The notes under the pieces were generated by a model, which saw nothing but the letters and a program-made list of their open reading frames with translations, was not told where the DNA came from and did not search any database. This document shows, one piece after another, positions 1 to 8,559 of a DNA stretch of 64,000 bases. A program made the position numbers and the translations under genes. The DNA is taken from positions 15,264-79,263 of the forward strand of contig CAYSJU010000007.1 in the NCBI GenBank assembly GCA_964431495.1. The letters run 5' to 3'. Position 1 is the first letter of the stretch. Every line of letters begins with the position of its first letter. The stretch is from CAYSJU01 sp964431495. GTDB lineage: Bacteria; Omnitrophota; Gorgyraeia; Tantalellales; Tantalellaceae.

Positions 1-265
1 TTCCAGGCGTGCCGGAATCCGACACAAGCGCCACATCCTTTCCCCTCTGCAGCATATTGACGATCTCGGAGGTCTTTTTCATCCCGCTGTATGAATGAAA
101 GCTTGTGACCGGGGTCTTTATGCCGTAGGCGTTCAATAATATCCTTGCCTTTCTGGTATCTTCCGCGGCTATAATGTCCGTTTCTTTCAACACCCGGACA
201 GCCCGCATGGTGATGTCTTCCAGATTCCCTATCGGCGTACTTACAATGAATAATGTCCCCACCAT
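1..265 (-). CDS. rsmI: RsmI, 16S rRNA (cytidine-1402-2'-O)-methyltransferase, N-terminal part
   Basis: This is the N-terminal 88 codons of a gene that runs off the left edge. The family 2'-O-methylates C1402 of 16S rRNA in the decoding centre using S-adenosylmethionine. The visible start MVGTLFIVSTPIGNLEDITM carries the conserved STPIGNL motif; AAEDTRKA and LVSDSGTPG follow, all in the order and spacing of the tetrapyrrole-methylase fold. I chose the ATG at 265 because it places the first strand as in known RsmI proteins; the ribosome-binding site is weak. It lies 44 bases after glmS on the same strand and could be co-transcribed. Identity is clear, but the C-terminal half is not visible. Confidence 0.9.
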   Translation of the reverse strand, partial: MVGTLFIVSTPIGNLEDITMRAVRVLKETDIIAAEDTRKARILLNAYGIKTPVTSFHSYSGMKKTSEIVNMLQRGKDVALVSDSGTPG

Positions 266-309
266 TGGTACTCTTTTCGGCCGCAACGACGGAACTCTTT
301 GTCACTTTC

Positions 310-2166
310 TTACTCGACGGTCACCGACTTGGCCAAGTTGCGCGGCTGGTCTATATCATACCCGAAGTCCGCGGCTACATAATATGCCAAGAGCTGCAGC
401 GGGACAATGACCAGAACAGGCGAAAAGATCTCGGGAACGCGGGGTATCTCTATGGCGTAATTTATGCTTTTGTCCCCCAGCAGCCTGTCGCCTTCCGAGA
501 CGACCGCTATCACTATCCCACCCCTTGCTTTGATCTCCTGGATGTTTGACAGCATCTTATCATGGGTCTGCGCAGCGGTCGCGATGCAGACTACCCAGGG
601 ATTTTCGTCTATCAAAGCGATGGGGCCGTGTTTCATCTCTCCTGCAGGATACCCCTCCGCGCTTATATACGAAATTTCCTTCAGTTTCAACGCCCCTTCC
701 AGGGCGCTGGGATAGTTAATGTTCCTTGCAAGATAAAGAAAACAGCTCTTGTTGTTCCTCGCGAGATAATATTTATGGAACTCTGCCGCATAGCCCGCGA
801 TCATATTATGGGTGGAATGATAACTCTCCAGCATTTCCTCAAGATAGCCGGGGATCTTCCTGAGCTCCGCTAAAAAAGCCTTTTTGCCCTTGCTCGCTGC
901 CCCGTTCCTGTCCCCGAGATAATGCGCGAAAAGGTGAAGGACGGTGATCTGCGCGGTATAGGCCTTTGTCGAGGCGACGGCTATTTCCGGACCAGCGTGC
1001 GTGTAGATCACTCCATCCGCCTCTCGCGCGATAGAACTACCGAGGACGTTGCATATGGCCAGTACTTTGGATCCCCTCTTTTTCGCCTCCCTTAACGCCG
1101 CCAGGGTATCCGCTGTCTCTCCGGACTGTGATATCACTATAGTCAGCGTGTCTTTGTCCACCAGCGGATCCCGGTACCGGAATTCGCTCGCCTGGTCCAC
1201 CCAGACAGGGAGCCTCGCGATCTTTTCTATAAGATATTTCCCTACCACGCCGGAGTGATAGGCCGTGCCGCAAGCGACTATAGCGACCTTTTTTATTTTT
1301 TTCAGGTCCCTGTCCTTTATGGCCAGTTCCTCGAACTCTATCTTCCCCTTTTTTATCCTTTCGTCTATGATCTTGCGCAGGATCTTCGGCTGCTCGAATA
1401 TCTCTTTCAGCATAAAATGCCTGTATCCGCCTTTTTCCGCCTCGGAGAGATCCCACTCGATCCTTGCCGGCTCCCTCTCAACGATCTTCCCGCCCTTTGA
1501 GTATATCTTGATCCCTTTTTCTGACAGGTCCACGACTTCCCCGTTTTCAAGATAGATAACGTCCCTGGTGTACTCCAGGACAGCCGGGATATCGCTGGCA
1601 AGAAAATATTCTCCCTTGCCGACCCCTGCGATCAAGGGGCTGTCCCTTCTCGCTCCCACTACCCTTCCTTTTTCCCCTTTATGGATGACCGCTATCGCGT
1701 AGGACCCCTCCAACTTGGCCACGGCCTTTCTTACCGCTTCACAGAGGTCGCCCGTGTAGCAATCCGCGATAAGATGAGCGATCGTTTCCGAGTCGGTCTC
1801 TGAAGAGAATTTGTATCCTTTTTTCTGGAGCTTTTTCTTGAGTTCCTGATAATTCTCGATAATGCCGTTATGGACTATGGCGATGTTCTTCTTCGAGTCA
1901 AGATGTGGATGCGCGTTAATGTCGTTCGGTACACCGTGGGTGGCCCAGCGCGTATGCCCTACACCGGTCTTCCCCCTGAGGTGCCTGCGTTTCAGCTCGT
2001 CCGCGAGAACGGAAAGCTTGCCCTGCTTCTTCTTTATCTGGATGGTCCTATCATTGATAATGGCTATCCCCGCCGAATCATACCCGCGGTATTCCAGCCG
2101 GGACAACCCTTTTATAAGGACTTCCTCAGTATCTCTCTCTCCTGTGTAGCCGATGATCCCGCACAT
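310..2166 (-). CDS. glmS: Glutamine--fructose-6-phosphate aminotransferase (isomerizing)
   Basis: GlmS makes glucosamine-6-phosphate from fructose-6-phosphate and glutamine, the first step towards UDP-GlcNAc for peptidoglycan and lipopolysaccharide. The protein has 618 residues, the usual length. It begins MCGIIGYTG, so Cys2 is the N-terminal nucleophile of the glutaminase domain (about residues 1-230), with GHTRWATHG and the HNGIIENY loop following. Two SIS sugar-isomerase domains come next; SQSGETADT is the phosphosugar-binding loop, and the C-terminus DQPRNLAKSVTVE is the invariant family ending. An AAGGCGG-like ribosome-binding site precedes the ATG. No glmS riboswitch-like RNA could be placed in the short gap to the preceding gene. 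Confidence 0.97.
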   Translation of the reverse strand: MCGIIGYTGERDTEEVLIKGLSRLEYRGYDSAGIAIINDRTIQIKKKQGKLSVLADELKRRHLRGKTGVGHTRWATHGVPNDINAHPHLDSKKNIAIVHNGIIENYQELKKKLQKKGYKFSSETDSETIAHLIADCYTGDLCEAVRKAVAKLEGSYAIAVIHKGEKGRVVGARRDSPLIAGVGKGEYFLASDIPAVLEYTRDVIYLENGEVVDLSEKGIKIYSKGGKIVEREPARIEWDLSEAEKGGYRHFMLKEIFEQPKILRKIIDERIKKGKIEFEELAIKDRDLKKIKKVAIVACGTAYHSGVVGKYLIEKIARLPVWVDQASEFRYRDPLVDKDTLTIVISQSGETADTLAALREAKKRGSKVLAICNVLGSSIAREADGVIYTHAGPEIAVASTKAYTAQITVLHLFAHYLGDRNGAASKGKKAFLAELRKIPGYLEEMLESYHSTHNMIAGYAAEFHKYYLARNNKSCFLYLARNINYPSALEGALKLKEISYISAEGYPAGEMKHGPIALIDENPWVVCIATAAQTHDKMLSNIQEIKARGGIVIAVVSEGDRLLGDKSINYAIEIPRVPEIFSPVLVIVPLQLLAYYVAADFGYDIDQPRNLAKSVTVE

Positions 2167-2190
2167 GCTTTTTCCGCCTTTTTCCGCCGA

Positions 2191-2724
2191 TTAATCGTCC
2201 TTGTACATCCTGTTCAACAGGTTCATGATATCTGTCCGGGCGCACCGCCCTGCAAGGGAAGCTATATAGAAAAACAGGGAAAACTGCCAGCAGTCTTCCG
2301 GGCCCACCACGAGCGCGGTGCTGACGTTCTCTTTTCTTTCCAGACGTTTTTTGTGCTTTGCAACGCTTTTTGCAAGGGAAGCTTCTTCCAGGTCAAGTTT
2401 ATACACGATATTGTTGTATTTGAGCGACGGGAACCTGATGCCCCTCATCAGGAAAAACGTCTGCACAAGTTCCTGGCTGACGTTCAGTTCTTCCTCAAGA
2501 TCAAACCCCTCGAACTGTGGCATGTCCTGAGGGAGAACGATCAGGGGTTTCTCAACGATGATCCTGCCCTTCCGGACCACGGTATTTCCTTCGTTCACGG
2601 CAGACTCTGCCAGAAAAATATACGAGACCGCGGTCTGGCTGAAGGTGGAAAGACTCTTCACCCTTGCCCTGATGACTTCCGTCTTCTCCCTGGCCTTTTC
2701 CCAGAGCTGTTCTATGTCGCCCAT
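2191..2724 (-). CDS. Uncharacterised 177-residue protein
   Basis: I do not recognise a family. The product is soluble, with no signal peptide and no long hydrophobic helix. Residues 1-25 (MGDIEQLWEKAREKTEVIRA) look helical and charged, the middle is mixed, and 105-135 (EEASLAKSVAKHKKRLERKE) is probably another charged helix. A GAGGAT ribosome-binding site lies just upstream of the ATG. The gene ends 24 bases before glmS on the same strand and could share its transcript. The reading frame has codon use like its neighbours, so it is probably a real gene. No function is proposed. Confidence 0.7.
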   Translation of the reverse strand: MGDIEQLWEKAREKTEVIRARVKSLSTFSQTAVSYIFLAESAVNEGNTVVRKGRIIVEKPLIVLPQDMPQFEGFDLEEELNVSQELVQTFFLMRGIRFPSLKYNNIVYKLDLEEASLAKSVAKHKKRLERKENVSTALVVGPEDCWQFSLFFYIASLAGRCARTDIMNLLNRMYKDD

Positions 2725-2815
2725 ATTGTATCCTCGTTGACTATCAGATTAATTTAAAAATTAAAAACGTAAAACTATAGTGTTTCGTTTCCCCTTTTTA
2801 CTTTTTTCTTCTATA

Positions 2816-2893
2816 TGGCGACCCCACGGGGATTTGAACCCCGGTCGTCAGAATGAAAATCTGATGTCCTAGACCAGGCTAGACGATGGGGTC
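2816..2893 (-). tRNA. tRNA-Glu (anticodon TTC)
   Basis: Read on the minus strand, the sequence folds as a full cloverleaf. The acceptor stem is GACCCCA paired with TGGGGTC, followed by discriminator G and an encoded CCA. The D arm starts GTCTAG, the anticodon stem is TCAGA/TCTGA with loop TTTTCAT, and the T arm is CGGGG-TTCAAAT-CCCCG. The anticodon is TTC. It lies between gyrA and the 2191 gene on the same strand and has its own promoter. Confidence 0.96.
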
Positions 2894-2921
2894 GCTCAAA
2901 AATGCGGTTTTTAAACGTTTT

Positions 2922-2950
2922 ATTTTATATAAACATCCTTCTTTTTGCAA
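2922..2950 (-). promoter_or_regulatory. Sigma-70-type promoter of tRNA-Glu
   Basis: On the minus strand, TTGCAA (2950-2945) and TAAAAT (2927-2922) are separated by exactly 17 bases. The tRNA 5' end lies about 30 bases downstream. One mismatch in each hexamer to consensus. Confidence 0.6.
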
Positions 2951-3005
2951 CTTAAAAAATGGTATCGGGGGACCTTGTCATCAGGTTGTGGGCATCAAGA
3001 TACCC

Positions 3006-3040
3006 GGATATCAGGCGCTATCTCTAATCCCCTGATATCC
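3006..3040 (-). terminator. Hairpin over the gyrA stop codon
   Basis: GGATATCAGG (3006-3015) and CCTGATATCC (3031-3040) are perfect 10-base inverted repeats around a 15-base loop that contains the gyrA stop. There is no strong run of U after it on the minus strand, so this may slow decay or pause transcription rather than act as a classic terminator. Confidence 0.3.
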
Positions 3041-5498
3041 TTCTTTGTCCCTCTTCAGCTTCTTCCGGTTCTTCCTCTTCCTTGATGACCTTAGCTATGG
3101 CGGTAAGGGTGTCTTTGGCCTTGATCCTGATGACCCTCACTCCCTGAGTGGCCCTCCCGGTCCTGTGGATCCCTTTAACCGCGACCCTTACGACCATGCT
3201 CTGCTTGGAAATCAGCATTATATCGTCTTCTTCGCGAACAGTCTTTATCCCGACAACGGGACCGTTCTTGTCGACTATTTTAATGTTGATTACGCCGCTT
3301 CCTCCGCGGGACTGCAGGCGATAGGCGTCAAATTCCGTTCTTTTCCCGAATCCTTTTTCCGTAACGGTCAAAAAGGTGCCATCCGGGTGCACCTTCACCA
3401 TCCCCACTACGCTGTCTTTTTTCCCGCGGGCTATCCCTTTTACTCCCTGGGCGCTCCTTCCCATCGGCCGGATATTCTCCTCTTTGAACCTTATGGCCTT
3501 GCCTTTCTGGGTCGCGAGGCATATCTCATCGTCTCCGCCAGAAAGCAGCGCTCCTATCAACCGGTCTTCTTTTCCCAGAGTGATGCCTATTATTCCGCCT
3601 TTGCGCGGGGTACTGAACTGCGCTAAAGTCGTCTTCTTTATTTTTCCCTGCTCCGTAGCCATCACGACATACTGCCCATCTTTGAATTCCCTTACCGGAA
3701 CCACCGCCGTTATCATCTCTTCCTTTGATACCCCGATAAGGTTGACAATGGGGCGTCCCTTGGTCCTGCGGCCGGCCTGCGGGAGCTCGTGGACCTTCAA
3801 CCAGTGCACTTTCCCTTCACTGGTGAATATCAGCATATAGTCATGCGTGGAAGCCACGAAAAGGTGCTCTATAAAATCCTCTTCCCGTGTTTCAGCGCCG
3901 GTGACGCCTGTCCCGCCTCTTTTCTGCTTGCGGTAGGCGCTGACCGGGAACCGCTTGATATACCCGGCATGACTTACGGTTATTACCATGTCCTCTTCGG
4001 CTATCAGGTCCTCTATGTCGAGCGCTTCTACCGCGCCGGTTATTTCCGTTCTGCGCTCATCCCCGAACTTCTCCTTAAGCGCGAGAGATTCCTCTTTTAT
4101 AATGCCGACTATTTTCCTTTCGCTCGCTAGTATGCCCTTGAGCTTTTCTATCAGCTTTATCAGCTCTTTGTATTCGTCTTCGATCTTTTTCGTTTCCAGA
4201 TTTGTCAGCTGCTGTAGCCGCATCGCAAGTATGGCCAGGGCCTGCTTCTCGGAAAGGGCGAATTTCTTCATAAGGCCCACTTTGGCGGTCGCCGGGTCCT
4301 TGGATCTCTTGATCAGTTTGATCACCTCATCCAGGTTCTTCAGGGCTATCTTCAACCCCTCGAGGATATGCGCCCTTTCCTCCGCCTGGGCCAGTTCATA
4401 TTTTGTCCTCCTGATAATGATCTCTTTTCGATGCGCGATGAAGAAGTCCAGCATCTCTTTAAGGTTCAGGACCCTGGGCTGGTTGTTGACGAGCGCCAGC
4501 ATGATAACCCCGAAAGTGTCCTGCATCTGGGTATGCTTGTACAGCTGGTTCGTTATGATCTCGGTGCTGGCCCCCTTGCGTATGTCCAGGACTATCCGCA
4601 TGCCGTCTCTGTCCGATTCATCGCGGATATCAACGATCCCCTCTGCCTTTTTGTTCTTGACAAGGGCAACTATTGATGTGATCAGCCTGCTTTTGTTTGC
4701 CTGATATGGGATCTCCGTTATGACAATAGCTTCTCTTCCCTGTTTTTTCTGTTCCACGTGGACCTTTGCGTGCACCTTGAGGCTGCCCCGGCCCGTGCGG
4801 TAGGCCCTTGTGATCTCTTCCTTGCCGCAGATGAGAGCGCCTGTCGGAAAATCCGGCCCATTGACGATCTTAAGCAGATGGTCCACGGTACACTGGGGGT
4901 TGTCGATAATGTAACAAAGTGCGTCCACGATCTCCGAAAGATTATGCGGCGGGATGTTAGTCGCCATGCCCACGGCTATGCCGCTTGACCCGTTTATAAG
5001 CAGGTTCGGCAGAACCGAAGGAAGGACCTTGGGTTCCTGCAGCGATCCGTCAAAATTCGGCTGCCATTCAACGGTCTCTTTTTCTATGTCCTGCAGCAGC
5101 CAGTTCGTTATCTGATGAAGCCTTGCTTCGGTGTATCTCATGGCCGCGGCGGGATCACCGTCAATAGATCCGAAATTTCCCTGCCCGTTCACCAGCGGAT
5201 ACCGCAGCGAGAAATCCTGGACCATCCTTACAAGCGCGTCGTACACGGCCGCGTCCCCATGCGGGTGGTATTTACCAAGCACCTCTCCGACTATCCTCGC
5301 GCTTTTTTTGAACGGCCTGTTGTACAAAAGCCCCATGTCCTTCATGGCATAGAGGATGCGCCTGTGTACCGGCTTGAGGCCGTCCCGCACGTCCGGCAAG
5401 GCCCTTCCCACGATCACGCTCATTGCGTAATTGATGTACGAATCCCTCATCTCGTCTTCTATGTATACAGGTATGATTTTTTCGTTCATTGTGTACAT
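3024..5498 (-). CDS. gyrA: DNA gyrase subunit A
   Basis: GyrA is the breakage-reunion subunit that, with GyrB, introduces negative supercoils. The 824-residue protein has the usual length. The catalytic tyrosine is Tyr122 in AAMRYTEARL, at the same number as in E. coli. The GyrA box appears as QKRGGTGV near residue 535, and six-bladed C-terminal DNA-wrapping repeats follow. The quinolone-region segment reads HPHGDAAVYD, so the usual Ser83 is Ala while Asp87 is kept. An acidic C-terminal tail rich in Glu ends the protein. A GGAG sits 5 bases before the first ATG; a second ATG three codons later is possible. It lies downstream of gyrB on the same strand. Confidence 0.97.
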   Translation of the reverse strand: MYTMNEKIIPVYIEDEMRDSYINYAMSVIVGRALPDVRDGLKPVHRRILYAMKDMGLLYNRPFKKSARIVGEVLGKYHPHGDAAVYDALVRMVQDFSLRYPLVNGQGNFGSIDGDPAAAMRYTEARLHQITNWLLQDIEKETVEWQPNFDGSLQEPKVLPSVLPNLLINGSSGIAVGMATNIPPHNLSEIVDALCYIIDNPQCTVDHLLKIVNGPDFPTGALICGKEEITRAYRTGRGSLKVHAKVHVEQKKQGREAIVITEIPYQANKSRLITSIVALVKNKKAEGIVDIRDESDRDGMRIVLDIRKGASTEIITNQLYKHTQMQDTFGVIMLALVNNQPRVLNLKEMLDFFIAHRKEIIIRRTKYELAQAEERAHILEGLKIALKNLDEVIKLIKRSKDPATAKVGLMKKFALSEKQALAILAMRLQQLTNLETKKIEDEYKELIKLIEKLKGILASERKIVGIIKEESLALKEKFGDERRTEITGAVEALDIEDLIAEEDMVITVSHAGYIKRFPVSAYRKQKRGGTGVTGAETREEDFIEHLFVASTHDYMLIFTSEGKVHWLKVHELPQAGRRTKGRPIVNLIGVSKEEMITAVVPVREFKDGQYVVMATEQGKIKKTTLAQFSTPRKGGIIGITLGKEDRLIGALLSGGDDEICLATQKGKAIRFKEENIRPMGRSAQGVKGIARGKKDSVVGMVKVHPDGTFLTVTEKGFGKRTEFDAYRLQSRGGSGVINIKIVDKNGPVVGIKTVREEDDIMLISKQSMVVRVAVKGIHRTGRATQGVRVIRIKAKDTLTAIAKVIKEEEEPEEAEEGQRRISGD

Positions 5499-5655
5499 GT
5501 TGTCTCCAGTGTGATCTACGATACTTTAAAATTCAAAACTTGCTGTTACCTTTAAACTCAAAGTCTTTTGCTTGATCTCTGTGCCAGCACCTTTCCTTGG
5601 ATAATTTTTAATTTTTTGTTTTGATTTTTAGTTTTTCGTTTTTACTTTTACATTT

Positions 5656-8175
5656 TTATATGTCCAAGTTCTTAACTTCCCCCGCGTGCGTTACTATGAA
5701 CTTCCTTCTTGACTCGACGTTATCCCCCATAAGAACAGTGAACATGGTATCCGTTTCGACCGCGTCCTCTATCGTCACCTGCTGGAGTGTCCTTCTCTCC
5801 GGGTCCATTGTCGTCTCCCACAGCTGTTCAGGGTTCATCTCTCCGAGGCCCTTGTATCTCTGTATGGTCATTCCTTTTTCTCCCTCGCCCAGGATGTGGT
5901 CCAGAAGGTCCTTCAGGGAAAATATTTTTTCGCTTTTATTGAGCAGGAACAGGGGCTTTCCATCTTTTTTCTTTTTCTCTGTTTTTTTCTTGATTATTTC
6001 CTCTTCTTCGTCTGTTTCATAATCCGCTATGTCGAGGTCGAACTTGGCGATCTCCTTGGTTATCTTTTCAAGCTCCCTTGCCTCGAAAAACTCCTGGACT
6101 TCCACGGCCGAACCCATTCCCTCCTCTTCCTTCCCGGGCTTGGTGCCCGCCATCTCGAGCTCTTCCTCCGATCCCTTAAGGGCGGCCAGTTCGTCGTCCG
6201 TGTATAAATATTTTTCTTCGCCTTCTATTGTTACTTTGTACAAGGGCAGCTTCTTGGTCTTTTTGTTCCTGAGCCTTAAATATTTGCTGAGTTTTATCCC
6301 GCGCCTTTCTATAGCGTTCATAAGTCTCTCCAGCCTCAGCAGCAGCTCCATAAGCTCCTTGAGTTTCTTGTCCGTCAGGGTCCTTTTTTCTTTGCCGTGT
6401 TCGACCTGCAAAGACTCGATACCCTGGTCTATCAGGAACATCTTCATCTCCTGCTCGGTGCTTATGTACTCTTCTTTTTTCCCTCTTTTCAGGCGGTATA
6501 ACGGAGGCTGCGCTATATAAACCCTTTCTCCCTCCAGGAGCCCTTTCATCTGCCGGTAAAAAAACGTCAATAGAAGCGTCCGTATATGCGACCCGTCGAC
6601 ATCGGCATCACACATGAGGATGATCTTTCCATAGCGCAGCTTTTCAACATTAAATTCCTCGCCGATCCCGGCGCCAAGAGCCATGATTATGGTCTTGATC
6701 TCCTCGTTGTTAAGAACCTGAATCGTCCTGGCTTTCTCGACATTCAAGATCTTTCCCTTGAGAGGAAGGATGGCCTGGTAGCGCCTGTCCCTTCCCTGTT
6801 TGGCCGAACCGCCGGCGGAGTCCCCCTCGACCATGTACAGTTCCGTCAGTTCCGCGTCCTTCTCCGAACAATCCGCGAGCTTTCCGGGAAGAGACCCGCT
6901 CTCGAACGCCCCTTTCCTCCTGGTCAACTCCCGCGCTTTTCTTGCGGCTTCCCTGGCCCTGGCTGCCATCACGGTTTTCTTTATCACCTTGTTCGCGACA
7001 TCGGGATTTTCTTCACAGTACGCGCCGAGCGTTTCGTTCACCATGGCCTCGACCATGCCTTCTACTTCGGAATTCCCGAGCTTTGTCTTGGTCTGGCCTT
7101 CGAACTGCGGGTTGGGGATATTGACGTTGATCACAGCGGAAAGCCCTTCCCTCGTGTCGTCCCCGGAAAGCGCATCGCCTTTAATAATGCCCCGGCTCTT
7201 CCCATAAGCCTTGAGCGTCCTTGTCAACGCTGACTTGAACCCGGTAAGGTGGGTCCCCCCTTCTATAGTGTTGATGTTGTTAACGAATGAATATATGTTC
7301 TCCGCGTACCCTTCGTTGTACTGCATGGCGATCTCCAGCCGCGCATCGTCTTTCTTCTTTTCAATGTATATTATTTTCCTGTGCAGGGAGGTCTTGTTCT
7401 CGTTTATATATTCGACAAAAGAGACGATTCCGCCTTTATAATAGAATTCCGCCTCCTTGTCGGTCCTTTCGTCCTTGAGCGTGATCTTAACTCCCTTGTT
7501 CAAGAAGGCCAGCTCCCTTAATCTTGTCGCAAGGATGTCATAGCTGAAATTCGCCGTCTCTTTAAAAATACCCTCGTCCGGCTTAAAGGTAACGCTGGTC
7601 CCGGTTGTCTTTGTCTTGCCGAGCCCTTTCAATTTTGAAACCGCTTTTCCTTTGTTGTATTCCTGATGATATATCTTCCCGTCCCTTTTTACCTCCACTT
7701 CAAGCCATTCCGCGAGAGCGTTTACCACGCTTACCCCGACCCCGTGCAGCCCCCCGGATACTTTATATACCCTGTGGTCAAACTTTCCTCCGGCGTGCAG
7801 GGTGGTCATGACGACCTCTACCGCGGGCTTTTTAAGCTTCGCGTGCGTCTCCACGGGGATCCCCCGGCCGTTGTCGGTGACGGTGATGCTTTCATCGGCA
7901 TGAACAGCGACCTCTATCTTGTCGCAGAACCCTCCCATCACTTCGTCGATGGAGTTGTCAACGACTTCATATACCAGGTGGTGCAGCCCCCTTTTGCCCG
8001 TATCTCCTATATACATCGCGGGTCTTTTCCTGACAGCGTCCAGTCCCTCCAACACCTGTATCGTGGTGGAGTCATATTTGACCGCTTTTTCCTCTCCCTC
8101 TTTTTGGGCCGTGCCCTCTTTTTTTTCTTTCTGGCCCTTTTTCACTTTTTCTTTCTTCTCTTTCTTTTTTACCAT
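5656..8175 (-). CDS. gyrB: DNA gyrase subunit B, with lysine-rich N-tail and TOPRIM insertion
   Basis: GyrB supplies the ATPase of gyrase. Residues 1-33 are an unusual Lys/Glu tail. The GHKL ATPase domain starts around YDSTTIQVLEGLDAVRKRPA, with TDNGRGIPV and the GGLHGVGVSVVNAL loop. The TOPRIM segment has EGDSAGGSAKQGRDR (about residue 447) and the metal-binding CDADVDGSHI (about 522). Roughly residues 570-750 form a charged insertion before the conserved QRYKGLGEMNPEQLWETT, comparable to the insertion in gammaproteobacterial GyrB. The total of 839 residues is long for a type without such an insertion (about 640). A GGAAGG lies upstream of the ATG. It is followed by gyrA after 157 A/T-rich bases. 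Confidence 0.97.
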   Translation of the reverse strand: MVKKKEKKEKVKKGQKEKKEGTAQKEGEEKAVKYDSTTIQVLEGLDAVRKRPAMYIGDTGKRGLHHLVYEVVDNSIDEVMGGFCDKIEVAVHADESITVTDNGRGIPVETHAKLKKPAVEVVMTTLHAGGKFDHRVYKVSGGLHGVGVSVVNALAEWLEVEVKRDGKIYHQEYNKGKAVSKLKGLGKTKTTGTSVTFKPDEGIFKETANFSYDILATRLRELAFLNKGVKITLKDERTDKEAEFYYKGGIVSFVEYINENKTSLHRKIIYIEKKKDDARLEIAMQYNEGYAENIYSFVNNINTIEGGTHLTGFKSALTRTLKAYGKSRGIIKGDALSGDDTREGLSAVINVNIPNPQFEGQTKTKLGNSEVEGMVEAMVNETLGAYCEENPDVANKVIKKTVMAARAREAARKARELTRRKGAFESGSLPGKLADCSEKDAELTELYMVEGDSAGGSAKQGRDRRYQAILPLKGKILNVEKARTIQVLNNEEIKTIIMALGAGIGEEFNVEKLRYGKIILMCDADVDGSHIRTLLLTFFYRQMKGLLEGERVYIAQPPLYRLKRGKKEEYISTEQEMKMFLIDQGIESLQVEHGKEKRTLTDKKLKELMELLLRLERLMNAIERRGIKLSKYLRLRNKKTKKLPLYKVTIEGEEKYLYTDDELAALKGSEEELEMAGTKPGKEEEGMGSAVEVQEFFEARELEKITKEIAKFDLDIADYETDEEEEIIKKKTEKKKKDGKPLFLLNKSEKIFSLKDLLDHILGEGEKGMTIQRYKGLGEMNPEQLWETTMDPERRTLQQVTIEDAVETDTMFTVLMGDNVESRRKFIVTHAGEVKNLDI

Positions 8176-8196
8176 TTATGCCTTCCTTGCTTCTTG

Positions 8197-8224
8197 GTAG
8201 GGGTCGGATTTATCAAACCCCTGC
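8197..8224. repeat. Short intergenic repeat of the GTAGGGGTCGGATTTATC type
   Basis: The sequence GTAGGGGTCGGATTTATC begins here in the gyrB-DUF721 gap and forms a small hairpin (AGGGGT/ACCCCT). The reverse complement of 20268-20290 is nearly the same sequence. Two intergenic copies of an otherwise meaningless sequence suggest a dispersed repeat. Confidence 0.45.
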
Positions 8225-8241
8225 ATTTTCCCTTGCCAGGG

Positions 8242-8556
8242 TTATCTCTCGGTTTTTCCGACCCTGAACCGGATATCGGTCAACTTCTGTCTGCCTGTAT
8301 AGTTATGGTTAAAACCGGTTATGATCTCCCTTTTTCCCATGGTCATTTTATAAAGCCACGTCGAATTTTCTACGATCACCATCAACATCCCTTTTTTAAA
8401 GCTCACCGCCTGCGCATGCCCTGCCGCCTGGCTCCCGGCCGCGGTCGCCCATGCTGCCCGGACGGCGTCTCCTTTTTTTCTCTTCCCTTTTTCCCATTTC
8501 CGGATAAGGCCGCTTACTATTTTCTCGAGGTGTTCTGGTCTCTTTCTCGTATTCAC
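8242..8556 (-). CDS. DUF721 / DciA-like protein
   Basis: The 104-residue protein fits the DUF721 family, whose best-studied member, DciA, helps load the replicative helicase DnaB. The visible signature is a basic N-terminal helix (KRPEHLEKIVSGLIRKWEKG), then AWATAAGSQAAGHAQAVSFK and LMVIVENSTWLYKMTMGKRE, matching the family pattern of W...G..ia.ht.pv.f..g.L.v.v..s.W...L. The start is GTG, four bases after the dnaN stop, with AGAAGG just upstream, so translation is probably coupled. Its place among dnaA, dnaN and gyrB, where recF is often found, fits a replication role. Function as a helicase loader is inferred from family and position. Confidence 0.8.
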   Translation of the reverse strand: MNTRKRPEHLEKIVSGLIRKWEKGKRKKGDAVRAAWATAAGSQAAGHAQAVSFKKGMLMVIVENSTWLYKMTMGKREIITGFNHNYTGRQKLTDIRFRVGKTER

Positions 8557-8559
8557 CTT

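Noticed and set aside
1870..2757. Long plus-strand frame of 295 codons opposite glmS and its neighbour
   Set aside because: Both real genes on the minus strand have clear or supported products; the opposite frame has no domain and no ribosome-binding site.
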